Positions 1 through 6,049 of a DNA stretch of 6,211 bases are shown here, one piece after another. The stretch is from Angelakisella sp. (lineage in GTDB: Bacteria; Bacillota; Clostridia; Oscillospirales; Ruminococcaceae), in contig WSMP01000091.1 in the NCBI GenBank assembly GCA_013316495.1, positions 1 to 6,211 on the forward strand. The letters are read 5' to 3'. A program made the translations under genes and the position numbers. Each line of letters starts with the position of its first letter. Position 1 is the first letter of the stretch. Below the pieces are notes generated by a model that saw nothing but the letters and a program-made list of their open reading frames with translations, had not been told where the DNA came from and did no database searches.

Positions 1-54
1 TTCCGGACGTGTCCGGCCGCCCCCTACACCCCCGCCGGCCGGACACGTCCGGAA
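1..54. repeat. 19-bp perfect inverted repeat with nested palindromes
   Basis: Bases 1-19 are the exact reverse complement of bases 36-54, with a 16-base spacer. Each arm is itself a near-palindrome: CCGGAC-GT-GTCCGG at 3-16 and CCGGAC-AC-GTCCGG at 39-52, so it could fold as one long hairpin or as two small ones. No T-run follows on the plus strand, so it is not a standard intrinsic terminator for an upstream gene. It may extend left beyond the window. It could be a transcription boundary, a mobile palindromic repeat or a protein-binding dyad; the sequence does not decide between these. Confidence 0.85.
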
Positions 55-90
55 GGGGCCCAGGGAGCCTCCCTCTTTGAGGCGAAGATT

Positions 91-114
91 TAAAACGAAC
101 AGCACGGACCGATA
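91..114 (+). promoter_or_regulatory. candidate sigma-28 (SigD/FliA) promoter of flgK
   Basis: TAAA at 91-94 is followed after 14 bases by CCGATA at 109-114. This matches the motility sigma factor pattern of Firmicutes, TAAA-N14-16-CCGATAT, except that the last base of the -10 is C. Transcription would begin near 121, just ahead of the flgK ribosome binding site, giving a very short leader. The hook-filament junction genes downstream are typical late genes under this sigma factor, so motif and context agree. The start site itself is inferred. Confidence 0.7.
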
Positions 115-135
115 CCATAAACGGAGGGGAAAACC

Positions 136-1722
136 TTGATTAGACCAACTTTTTTAGGATTTGAGACGGCCAAAAAGGGCCTTACCACCGCCCAGAAGGG
201 CCTGGACGTCACCGGCCAGAACCTGGTGAACTGGGATTCCGACGGCTACACCCGCCAGCGCATCACCCAGGTGGCCATCGCCCCGGACAGCTACCGTAAC
301 CGCTATTCCTCCAGCCGGGTGGGGGCCGCCGGCCAGGGTGTGGACATCACCGGCATCGGCCAGGTCCGGGACGCCTTTTTGGATAAGCGCTACCGGGAGG
401 AAAGCGGCGATGTGGGCTACTACGACCAGGCCAGCAACATCCTGGGGGATATCCAGGCTTCCATCAACGAGTTTAACCCCAAGGACGACACCGGCCTGCG
501 GGCGACTATGATGGCCCTCAGCGACGCCCTCCAGTCCTTTTCGGTCCACGCCTACTCGGAGACCCACGCCAACATTGTGGCCTCGGCGGTGAAAAACGTC
601 ACCCAGACCCTCCAGCAGATCAGCACCAAGCTCAACAGCGCCCGCGAGCAGCAGATCTACGACCTGGAGGTTTCGGTGGACGAGGTGAACAAGAAGATTC
701 GCCAAATTGCCGGGCTGAACCAGACCATTATGGACGACGCGGCCTCCATCCAGTCCAACCCCTACTTTGGACCCAACGAGCTGTACGACCAGCGCAACCT
801 CCTTTTGGATGAGCTGGCCCAGTACGCCGATATCTCCTACACCTCCAACGCCGACGGCACCATTAACGTCACCCTGAACGGCCAGCAGGTGGTAAGCGGC
901 AGCAAGTACGACCAGATGGATTTGATCCGCAACGAGAACACCGACGTGGTGGGGCTGCGGTGGATTTCCACCGGGGAAAACGTGGAGCTTTCCACCGGGG
1001 CCCTGAAGGCCTCCACCGATTACATCAACGGCCGGGGGCCCAACCTGAAGAACATCGGCGAAAGCACCCAGCGGGGCTTCCTCTACTACAAGGACCAGCT
1101 TAACGCCTTTGCCCAAAGCCTGGCCGACACCATGAACAACATCGTGCCGGAATACGACGCCGAAACCGGCGGCCCCAAGGTGGACGCCGACGGCAACATC
1201 ATCTATAAGCAGCTGCTGGGCGGCCTTAACGACAAGCCGGACGAAAACGGCAAGTACCATGTGGAAAAGGATATTCCCATCACCGCCGATAACCTCTCCA
1301 TCTCGGACGAGTGGAGCGTCAATTCCGGCTATGTCATCTACCAGCGCAACCCGGAGGAGAACGACACCTCGGACAACGTGGGGAACTACGCCCTGGCTTT
1401 GGCCGACGCGGTGAGCAACGCCACCATCTTCTTCGACGCCAACGGGGAGGAGTTTAACGGCACCTTCCTGGATTTCATCAAAAACTACGTCACCACCCTG
1501 GGTGAGGACGTGAGCTTTGCGGAAAACCGCCTTGCCGCCACCACCACCATCCAGCGGAACCTGGAGGACAGCCGGGACAGCGTCTCCGGCGTTGTGGTGG
1601 ACGAAGAAGTGGCCAACATGATGCTGTATAACAAGTCCCTTTCGGCGGCCTCCCGCCTGATGACCGCCATGGATGAGGCTTTGGATACCCTCATCAACAA
1701 GACCGGCATGGTGGGCCGGTAA
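136..1722 (+). CDS. flgK: flagellar hook-associated protein 1 FlgK
   Basis: FlgK is the first hook-filament junction protein. It is exported through the flagellar type III apparatus and assembles on the tip of the hook beneath FlgL and the filament. The 528 residues are close to the usual length. The N-terminal rod/hook-type segment (about 1-45) has the GYTRQR motif at 37-42. The FlgK-typical block AGQGVDITGI...VRDAFLDKRYREE lies at about 65-89, and NELYDQRNLLLDELA begins near 214. The C-terminal rod-type domain (about 480-528) has DSVSGV, DEEVANM and a terminal LDTLINKTGMVGR-type ending. The D0 helices at both ends are therefore intact. The start is TTG at 136, six bases after a GGAGGGG site at 123-129, and it places the family N-terminus correctly. 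It is probably the first gene of its transcript, 30 bases ahead of flgL. Confidence 0.97.
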   Translation: MIRPTFLGFETAKKGLTTAQKGLDVTGQNLVNWDSDGYTRQRITQVAIAPDSYRNRYSSSRVGAAGQGVDITGIGQVRDAFLDKRYREESGDVGYYDQASNILGDIQASINEFNPKDDTGLRATMMALSDALQSFSVHAYSETHANIVASAVKNVTQTLQQISTKLNSAREQQIYDLEVSVDEVNKKIRQIAGLNQTIMDDAASIQSNPYFGPNELYDQRNLLLDELAQYADISYTSNADGTINVTLNGQQVVSGSKYDQMDLIRNENTDVVGLRWISTGENVELSTGALKASTDYINGRGPNLKNIGESTQRGFLYYKDQLNAFAQSLADTMNNIVPEYDAETGGPKVDADGNIIYKQLLGGLNDKPDENGKYHVEKDIPITADNLSISDEWSVNSGYVIYQRNPEENDTSDNVGNYALALADAVSNATIFFDANGEEFNGTFLDFIKNYVTTLGEDVSFAENRLAATTTIQRNLEDSRDSVSGVVVDEEVANMMLYNKSLSAASRLMTAMDEALDTLINKTGMVGR

Positions 1723-1752
1723 GCCAATAATTACGGAAAGGATGATGAGAAC

Positions 1753-3291
1753 ATGCGCGTAGCACAAAGAATGATCAGCCGTAATTATCGCCGGACTGTA
1801 AACTCCAGCCTGAAAAAGCAGGCGGATACCTTGGAGCGCAGCGAAAGCGGCCTGAAGTTTAAGCGCCTCTCCGACAACGTGGCCGCCGGCAACCGTGCCA
1901 TGCACCTCCAGGAGGAGCGGTACCAGGCTACCCAGCAGCTGGAGAACACCAAGGATCTCATCGCGGAGATGAAGTCGGTGGACAGCAACATGGATTCCAT
2001 CCATTCGGTGCTGCAAAAGCTCCAGGAGCGCATCCTGATGGGGATGAGCGAGGACTACGGCGCCGACGCCCGCGAGGTTATCTCCAAGGAGGTGGCCAGC
2101 AAGAAGGATCAGCTCCTCCAGTTCATCAACAACCAGTTTGGCGGCAAGTACCTCTTTGCAGGCACCAACAACAGCGTCCAGCCCTTCACCGAGGGGGAGG
2201 ACGGCAAACTCTGCTTCAACGGCATCCCGGTGGAGCAGATTTGGAAGAGCACGGAGGACGGCAAGTATTACTACGGCAAGCCGGTCACCTCGGAGGAGGG
2301 GAACTGGTTCCAGATGGCCGACGGCACCATGATGACCAAGACGGCGGATAACCCCGACGGCACCAAGACCTATACCGATACCAACGGCCTCACCTATACC
2401 CTGGGGGCGGACGGGACCACCTGGACCGAGGATGCAGGCGGCACGGCGCTGGCCGCTGCCCCCACCGCCGTCACCATGAACGAATTCACCATGTTCGGCA
2501 ACACCGTCTACAAGGACGTGGCGGAAACGGGGGGCGAAACCTACCGGGACGCCACCGGGGCGGTGCTGTACCAGAAGGACGCCGATGGGGAATATACCAT
2601 CTTCACCGACGCCGCCGGCAACACCTTTACCAAGGTGGGGGACCAGTTCATGGACGCCGCCGGCAACCCCTACGAGAAGACGGAGGACGGCACCTACGTG
2701 AATATCGGCAGCGGCGCCACCCTGGACGTGAGCGCCCAGCCGGAAATTGTCACCACCCCCACCGTCGTTCCCAACAGCGGGGACACCTACGCGGACATCG
2801 GCCTGGGGCTTAAAATCTCCGGGGATATAACCGCCGACCCCCGCACCGCCTTCCAGGTCTCCTTCTCCGGTCTCACCCTTACCGGCTGCGCCAAATATGA
2901 CCCGGAGACGGGGAAGATCGTCCCCATCACCGGGGACCGGGGCACCGAGGTGGCCGGGAACATCTATGACCTGCTCACCCAAATCGAAGGGGCTCTTCAC
3001 CCCGAATTTGACAAGGCGGCGCTGGACGATATGTTTACCCAGCTGGTGAACCTCACCGACAACGTGGGGATGACCCGCACCGACCTGGGTAACCGCATGG
3101 AGTACCTGGAGCTGACCGAGAGCCGCCTGGAGGACGATATCGCCGATATGACCGAGCTGGAAACCGGCCTTATTTCCTCCGACCCCGCCGAGGAGGCCAT
3201 TAAAATGAAGGAATGCGAGTATGTGTGGCTGGCAGTCATGCAGCTGGGAAGCAAGGTGCTCCCCACCTCACTGCTCGATTTCATGTCCTAA
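1753..3291 (+). CDS. flgL: flagellar hook-associated protein 3 FlgL, enlarged central domain
   Basis: FlgL is the second junction protein, linking FlgK to flagellin, and is a flagellin homologue. The N-terminal helical domain (about 1-145) starts MRVAQRMISRNY and contains SDNVAAGNRAM and the GGKYLFAGTNN block at 130-140, as in other FlgL proteins. The C-terminal helix (about 435-512) has RTDLGNRMEYLELTESRLED and ends in LLDFMS. The TYADIGLGLKISG segment near 345 looks like a conserved part of clostridial FlgL. At 512 residues it is far longer than the common length of about 300. The excess lies largely at residues 160-330, a Gly/Asp/Thr-rich stretch with short repeats (see separate entry), likely exposed on the junction surface. 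The ATG follows a GGAAAGGAT site at 1735-1743. It is co-directional with flgK and the DUF6470 gene, with gaps of 30 and 34 bases, so very probably one operon. Confidence 0.93.
   Translation: MRVAQRMISRNYRRTVNSSLKKQADTLERSESGLKFKRLSDNVAAGNRAMHLQEERYQATQQLENTKDLIAEMKSVDSNMDSIHSVLQKLQERILMGMSEDYGADAREVISKEVASKKDQLLQFINNQFGGKYLFAGTNNSVQPFTEGEDGKLCFNGIPVEQIWKSTEDGKYYYGKPVTSEEGNWFQMADGTMMTKTADNPDGTKTYTDTNGLTYTLGADGTTWTEDAGGTALAAAPTAVTMNEFTMFGNTVYKDVAETGGETYRDATGAVLYQKDADGEYTIFTDAAGNTFTKVGDQFMDAAGNPYEKTEDGTYVNIGSGATLDVSAQPEIVTTPTVVPNSGDTYADIGLGLKISGDITADPRTAFQVSFSGLTLTGCAKYDPETGKIVPITGDRGTEVAGNIYDLLTQIEGALHPEFDKAALDDMFTQLVNLTDNVGMTRTDLGNRMEYLELTESRLEDDIADMTELETGLISSDPAEEAIKMKECEYVWLAVMQLGSKVLPTSLLDFMS
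2371..2706 (+). repeat. short Gly/Asp/aromatic repeats within FlgL
   Basis: FlgL residues 207-226, 264-283, 284-298 and 299-318 align on a pattern [YF]-x-D-x-x-G-x-x-[FY]-x-K, often followed by a DG turn about 11 to 14 residues from the start. Examples are YRDATGAVLYQKDADGEYTI, FTDAAGNTFTKVGDQ and FMDAAGNPYEKTEDGTYVNI; the third copy is shortened to 15 residues. At DNA level a 15-base run is identical at 2608-2622 and 2653-2667, 45 bases apart, which points to fairly recent in-frame duplication. The pattern suggests beta-hairpin repeats. Function is unknown; a surface or adhesive role would be inference. Confidence 0.75.
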
Positions 3292-3325
3292 AATCCCTTA
3301 AATTCCCGCGAGTGGAGGTGTTTGT

Positions 3326-3922
3326 GTGCAGCTGATTAACATTACCAGTACCCCTATCGACTATAAAATCAACATCGAACCGGCCCGGTTGGAGATGAAG
3401 CAGGCGGACAACGCCAGCCATCGAATGAACGTGGACCCCTCCAGGCTCAGCATCCGCTCCCGGAATATCCAGGTCCGTTTGGATTTTACCGAGATGCAGG
3501 CCAGCCTTAACCTGCGCAATCCCGGCGATTTTGCCCGGTATTACGGCAGCAAGGGGAACCAAACCGCCTACGAGAACATTGGCGAGCGGGTGCAGTTCGG
3601 CAACCAAATTGCCCAAATTCAGGACGGAGTTTCCATCAGTCAGGTGGTGCAGCAGAAGGCTTTGCAGCAGCCCACGACCTATACCACCTTTATCCCCTCC
3701 GCCGGGGTGGATATGAGCTGGCAGCCTGCGGAGCTGAACCTGGATTACCAGCCCGCCGACCTGAGCTTTGACTGGCAGGTGCAGAAGAACGTGATGGAGT
3801 ATGTCCCCGGCAAGTACCAGATGGATATCCTCCAGTACCCCAAGATCGAGATCGAGTACCTGGGGACCCCCTCCTATGTGCCGCCCAGCTCCGACCCCAA
3901 TTACGAGGAAAAAAGTGCTTGA
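3326..3922 (+). CDS. DUF6470 (YviE-type) flagellar-cluster protein
   Basis: This 198-residue protein resembles the family represented by Bacillus subtilis YviE, which sits between flgL and fliW in many Firmicutes. I base the call on position, length and the run of polar beta-strand-like segments with recurring Gln and Pro. Its biochemical role is not known. There is no signal peptide or membrane segment. Two pairs of similar strands are visible: KINIEPARLEMKQ (14-26) with RMNVDPSRLSIRS (33-45), and WQPAELNLD (132-140) with YQPADLSFD (141-149). The protein may thus be built from duplicated beta strands. The start is GTG at 3326, five bases after GGAGGTG at 3314-3320; a nearby GTG at 3324 is out of frame. 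It lies 34 bases after flgL, so it is probably in the same operon. Confidence 0.8.
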   Translation: MQLINITSTPIDYKINIEPARLEMKQADNASHRMNVDPSRLSIRSRNIQVRLDFTEMQASLNLRNPGDFARYYGSKGNQTAYENIGERVQFGNQIAQIQDGVSISQVVQQKALQQPTTYTTFIPSAGVDMSWQPAELNLDYQPADLSFDWQVQKNVMEYVPGKYQMDILQYPKIEIEYLGTPSYVPPSSDPNYEEKSA

Positions 3923-3964
3923 GAGCAGGGGCCCTTTCCCCGCGCCGGAGCCAAATACGAAACA

Positions 3965-4006
3965 AACCAGGCTGTGCGGATGGTGTAATATCCGCATGGC
4001 CTGGTT
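3965..4006. promoter_or_regulatory. 17-bp hairpin in the fliW leader
   Basis: Bases 3965-3981 pair with 3990-4006 through 17 consecutive positions, two of them G-U wobbles in RNA (3973/3998 and 3974/3997), around an 8-base loop (GGTGTAAT). It lies in the 114-base gap between the DUF6470 gene and fliW and ends 30 bases before the fliW ATG. No T-run follows on the plus strand, so a classical terminator is unlikely. Possible roles are an mRNA processing or stability element separating the junction genes from fliW-csrA, or a target of regulation. The structure is visible; the function is inference. Confidence 0.8.
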
Positions 4007-4036
4007 GTGATACAAGAAAGAAAGGCAGGGCTTGCC

Positions 4037-4468
4037 ATGAAGCTGTTTACCAGGGACCTGGGCGAAATCGAAATTGACGAAAAGGATATCGTCACCTTTA
4101 CCGGGCCAATTTTTGGCTTTGAAAAGTACCGCCGCTTCGTCTTCCTCTACCAGGAGGAAATCGTGGAAAACTTCATCTGGCTGCAGTCGGTGGAGGAGCC
4201 GGAGCTGTGCTTCATCCTGGTGCAGCCGGATCTTATCACCGACCACTACCAGCCCCAGCTGCCCAAAGAGGCCAAGACCCTCCTGGGGGACGGGGACTGG
4301 ATGTGCTGGCTTATCGTCTCCCTCCGGGAGCCCTTCCAGGATTCCACCGTCAATCTGCGCAGCCCCATTGTGGTCAATCCGGAGCTGCGCCAGGCGGCCC
4401 AGTTTGTGCTGGAGGGGAACCTCCCCATCCGCCACCCGCTGGTGAGGGAGGGGGAGAAGAAATGCTGA
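4037..4468 (+). CDS. fliW: flagellar assembly factor FliW
   Basis: FliW binds flagellin in the cytoplasm. When flagellin is exported, freed FliW binds CsrA and relieves its repression of flagellin translation. The 143-residue product starts MKLFTRDLGEIEIDEKDIVTF and has FGFEKYRRF (26-34), WLQSVEEPELCFILVQP (48-64), STVNLRSPIVVNP (103-115) and a final IRHPL (131-135), all typical of the family. Its length equals that of the usual FliW. I prefer ATG 4037 over the upstream in-frame GTG at 4007, because it gives the family N-terminus and the GTG lies at the foot of a hairpin without a ribosome binding site. The site before 4037 (AAAGGCAGGG, 4021-4030) is rather weak. The last codons overlap csrA by 7 bases, implying translational coupling with its partner. 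Confidence 0.96.
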   Translation: MKLFTRDLGEIEIDEKDIVTFTGPIFGFEKYRRFVFLYQEEIVENFIWLQSVEEPELCFILVQPDLITDHYQPQLPKEAKTLLGDGDWMCWLIVSLREPFQDSTVNLRSPIVVNPELRQAAQFVLEGNLPIRHPLVREGEKKC

Positions 4469-4743
4469 TTCTTTCCAGAAAAGCCGGGGAATCCCTTATC
4501 CTGGACGGCGGGATTGAAATTAAAATCACCGAAATCTACGGGGATAAGGTGCGCATCGGCATCGACGCCCCGCCCCAGGTGAAGGTCTACCGCAAGGAGC
4601 TGTACGCCACCATCCAGGAGAACCAGTCCGCCGCCATGGCGGCCCCCGCCGCGGCGGTGAAGAGCTTCCTTCAAAAGATGAAGCCCCCGGAGGAAGGAGC
4701 TACTCCCCCGGAGCCTCCCACCCCGGAGAAACCGGAGCAGTAG
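4462..4743 (+). CDS. csrA: carbon storage regulator CsrA with extended C-terminal tail
   Basis: CsrA is a small dimeric RNA-binding protein that blocks translation by covering GGA-containing leader sites, in Firmicutes chiefly that of flagellin; FliW antagonises it. Residues 1-55 are canonical: MLILSRKAGES, GDKVRIGIDAP (27-37) and KVYRKELY (41-48). Both RNA-contact residues best known from the family, Leu4 and Arg44, are present. IQEN at 51-54 lies where FliW contacts the Bacillus protein. The product has 93 residues against about 60-75 normally. The extra part (about 62-93) is an Ala-rich helix-like stretch followed by a Pro/Glu tail. The start overlaps the fliW stop, with a strong GGGAGGGGGAG at 4446-4456. 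Its last 44 bases overlap the oppositely oriented neighbour. Confidence 0.97.
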   Translation: MLILSRKAGESLILDGGIEIKITEIYGDKVRIGIDAPPQVKVYRKELYATIQENQSAAMAAPAAAVKSFLQKMKPPEEGATPPEPPTPEKPEQ

Positions 4744-5425
4744 GGCCGCTTTCCGCCGGAGGGGGAAAGGCCTTGTTGGCCGCCAGGCTCAGCTCCTGGA
4801 GGCACTCCTCCAGCCGCCGCTGGTTGTCGCCAAAGAGGTCCAGAATGCGGCACCGGTAGCTGCCGGTCTCCCCCTCCCCGAAGGCCACCGGCAGCTCCAC
4901 CTCCAGGGAAACGTCCTCCAGAAGGGGGGGATTCCCCACCGTCATGGTGAACCGCTGCCCCTGGGAAAGGGGGACGGAGCAGGTGAACTTCAGCCGCCCC
5001 AGGGAGAGGGCGTAGACGGTGACCGGGAACTCCTGCCATACCGGGATGGCCTCCTGCTTGGAGGCGAAGGAGAAAAAGCGCCGGGGCTGCTCCGGGGGCA
5101 GGACCATGGCGGAGGCGTTGCCAGGCAGCTTTACATCGTAGAGGTAGGCGGAAACCGCCCCAGGGAGCACCTCGTCCCGCACCGAGACCAGCCGGAGCAT
5201 TTTTTCGGAGGAAAGATAGACCTCCCCAGTGAAGACCTGGGTCTCCACCTCGTCCTTGATGCGGACGATGCGCAGCTGGGTGCCCATCTTGAAGAGAGGG
5301 ACAAATTCGCTTTTGAACTCCACGTACCCCGCCGCGATGGAGGCACAGCCGGTGCCGTATTCCAGGAGCTTGTTTTCCACCGTTTTAAGGAGGGCTGGGA
5401 AGTCCTGCTCAATCCGTTTGCCCAA
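4700..5425 (-). CDS. YcgR/PilZ-like flagellar protein, degenerate signature
   Basis: A 241-residue soluble protein on the opposite strand to the rest of the cluster. The layout resembles YcgR-type flagellar brakes. An N-terminal beta domain (about 44-95) contains LFKMGTQLRIVRI and TGEVYLSSEKMLRL. A second domain (about 113-213) begins with ARG-rich QPRRFF and ends YRCRILDLFGDNQRRLEECLQEL, similar to the close of PilZ domains. The two cyclic-di-GMP motifs are poor: PRRFF lacks a clear RxxxR, and ALSLGRLKF replaces D/NxSxxG. Ligand binding is therefore uncertain. A Pro/Gly tail (220-241) overlaps csrA by 44 bases, tail to tail. The start is TTG, close behind a GGGGTGAG site; no better in-frame start is evident. 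The family call rests on layout and context only. Confidence 0.5.
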   Translation of the reverse strand: MGKRIEQDFPALLKTVENKLLEYGTGCASIAAGYVEFKSEFVPLFKMGTQLRIVRIKDEVETQVFTGEVYLSSEKMLRLVSVRDEVLPGAVSAYLYDVKLPGNASAMVLPPEQPRRFFSFASKQEAIPVWQEFPVTVYALSLGRLKFTCSVPLSQGQRFTMTVGNPPLLEDVSLEVELPVAFGEGETGSYRCRILDLFGDNQRRLEECLQELSLAANKAFPPPAESGPTAPVSPGWEAPGE

Positions 5426-5516
5426 GAGCTCACCCCGTTTCCTGATTTTTCTATGTCTTTAATGATAATACAAATACGGATTTTTGCAAGTGGAATTTGT
5501 CAAAAAAGGAGAAGTC
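5426..5516. promoter_or_regulatory. AT-rich divergent intergenic region
   Basis: This gap separates the YcgR-like gene (minus) from the FliT/FlgN-like gene (plus) and is clearly more AT-rich than the rest of the window, so it probably holds promoters for both. On the plus strand GATAAT (5464-5469) with CTGATT 16 bases upstream is a weak sigma-A-like pair. On the minus strand a perfect TTGACA (5503-5498) lacks a good -10 at the normal distance. A small imperfect inverted repeat (TTTTGCAA at 5482-5489 against TTGTCAAAA at 5497-5505) lies just before the plus-strand ribosome binding site. None of these is firm. Confidence 0.35.
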
Positions 5517-5990
5517 ATGGTGGATTTGGATAAGATGCTGGAGCTGCTGGAAGAGAAGCGGCAGCTTCTTCTTGCCTTTGAGGCAGTCACCCAGGTGATG
5601 CTCACCTGCCAGGAGGAGCAGCTGGGGGAGCAGCTGAAGGGGCGGCAGCGGCTGCTGGAGCGCCTCCAGGAGCTGGAGACGGAGCTGGCGGAGCTTTGCA
5701 GCCGGGCGGGGGAGGATGGGGCGCTGGCCCGCGCCGCCGCCCAGGCCAAGGCGGAGCCCTCCGCCCTGCCGGAGGAGCTGGGGCCGGTTTACCGGGCGGC
5801 GATGGAGGCCCAGGCAGTTCTCAGCCGTCTTCCGGAAAGCGAGGTCCAGGCCATTATGCGCCTGCGCCTGGAGCAGGAGCGGATTTTGGAGCAGATTAAG
5901 AGCACCAACCAGGGCAGCGCCGCCAAGGCCGCCCGGTTTTATTCGGTGGGCGCCGGGCAAGGAGGGAGCAGCCGTCTAGGCCACGCCTAA
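5517..5990 (+). CDS. FliT/FlgN-like flagellar chaperone candidate
   Basis: A 157-residue, strongly helical, Leu/Glu/Gln-rich protein without signal peptide or membrane segment. Helical stretches run over about 1-63 and 84-140, with an Ala-rich linker between. The LLEEKRQLLLAFEAVTQVML start followed by LKGRQRLLERLQELETELAEL (40-60) resembles the FliT/FlgN group, which keeps hook-associated or cap proteins export-ready in the cytoplasm. The ending RILEQIKSTNQGSAAKAARFY (122-142) also looks like the C-terminal region of such chaperones. I chose ATG 5517 because AAGGAG at 5506-5511 stands five bases ahead; an in-frame TTG at 5484 has no such site. Its location beside hook-associated genes supports the call, but helical proteins of this kind are easily confused, and I cannot tell FliT from FlgN. 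Confidence 0.5.
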   Translation: MVDLDKMLELLEEKRQLLLAFEAVTQVMLTCQEEQLGEQLKGRQRLLERLQELETELAELCSRAGEDGALARAAAQAKAEPSALPEELGPVYRAAMEAQAVLSRLPESEVQAIMRLRLEQERILEQIKSTNQGSAAKAARFYSVGAGQGGSSRLGHA

Positions 5991-5996
5991 GCGCCG

Positions 5997-6049
5997 CCGG
6001 GGTGCCCCCCGGTGTCACGCCCTCCGGGGTGCCCCCGGCGTCTCGCCCT
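5997..6049. repeat. two tandem ~27-bp GC-rich repeats
   Basis: Unit one (5997-6023) and unit two (6024-6049) share CCGGGGTGCCCCC, then CGG or GG, a GTC-type core and CGCCCT, differing by one base in length and a few substitutions. Each begins with a small hairpin (CCGGGG against CCCCGG around a 3-4 base loop). They follow the stop codon of the FliT/FlgN-like gene by 6 bases. No T-run follows, so neither is a convincing terminator. Confidence 0.75.

Noticed and set aside
62..74. Small hairpin AGGGA-GCC-TCCCT before flgK
   Set aside because: A five-base stem with no T-run is too weak to call a terminator.
154..3000. A 948-residue open frame on the minus strand opposite flgK and flgL
   Set aside because: It lies antisense to two well-conserved genes and its translation is low-complexity Val/Gly/Leu/His-rich. 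It arises because G/C-ending codons on the plus strand avoid antisense stops.
3281..4435. A 384-residue open frame on the minus strand opposite DUF6470 and fliW
   Set aside because: Same cause: a shadow of the codon bias in real plus-strand genes, with no recognisable family features.
4207..4743. A longer start for csrA giving a 178-residue protein
   Set aside because: The added N-terminal part is out-of-frame fliW sequence. The true start at 4462 has a strong ribosome binding site and gives the universal MLILSR start.
4744..4772. Possible terminator after csrA (CTTTCC against GGAAAG)
   Set aside because: The stem needs two bulges in its lower part, is not followed by a T-run, and lies inside the opposite gene.
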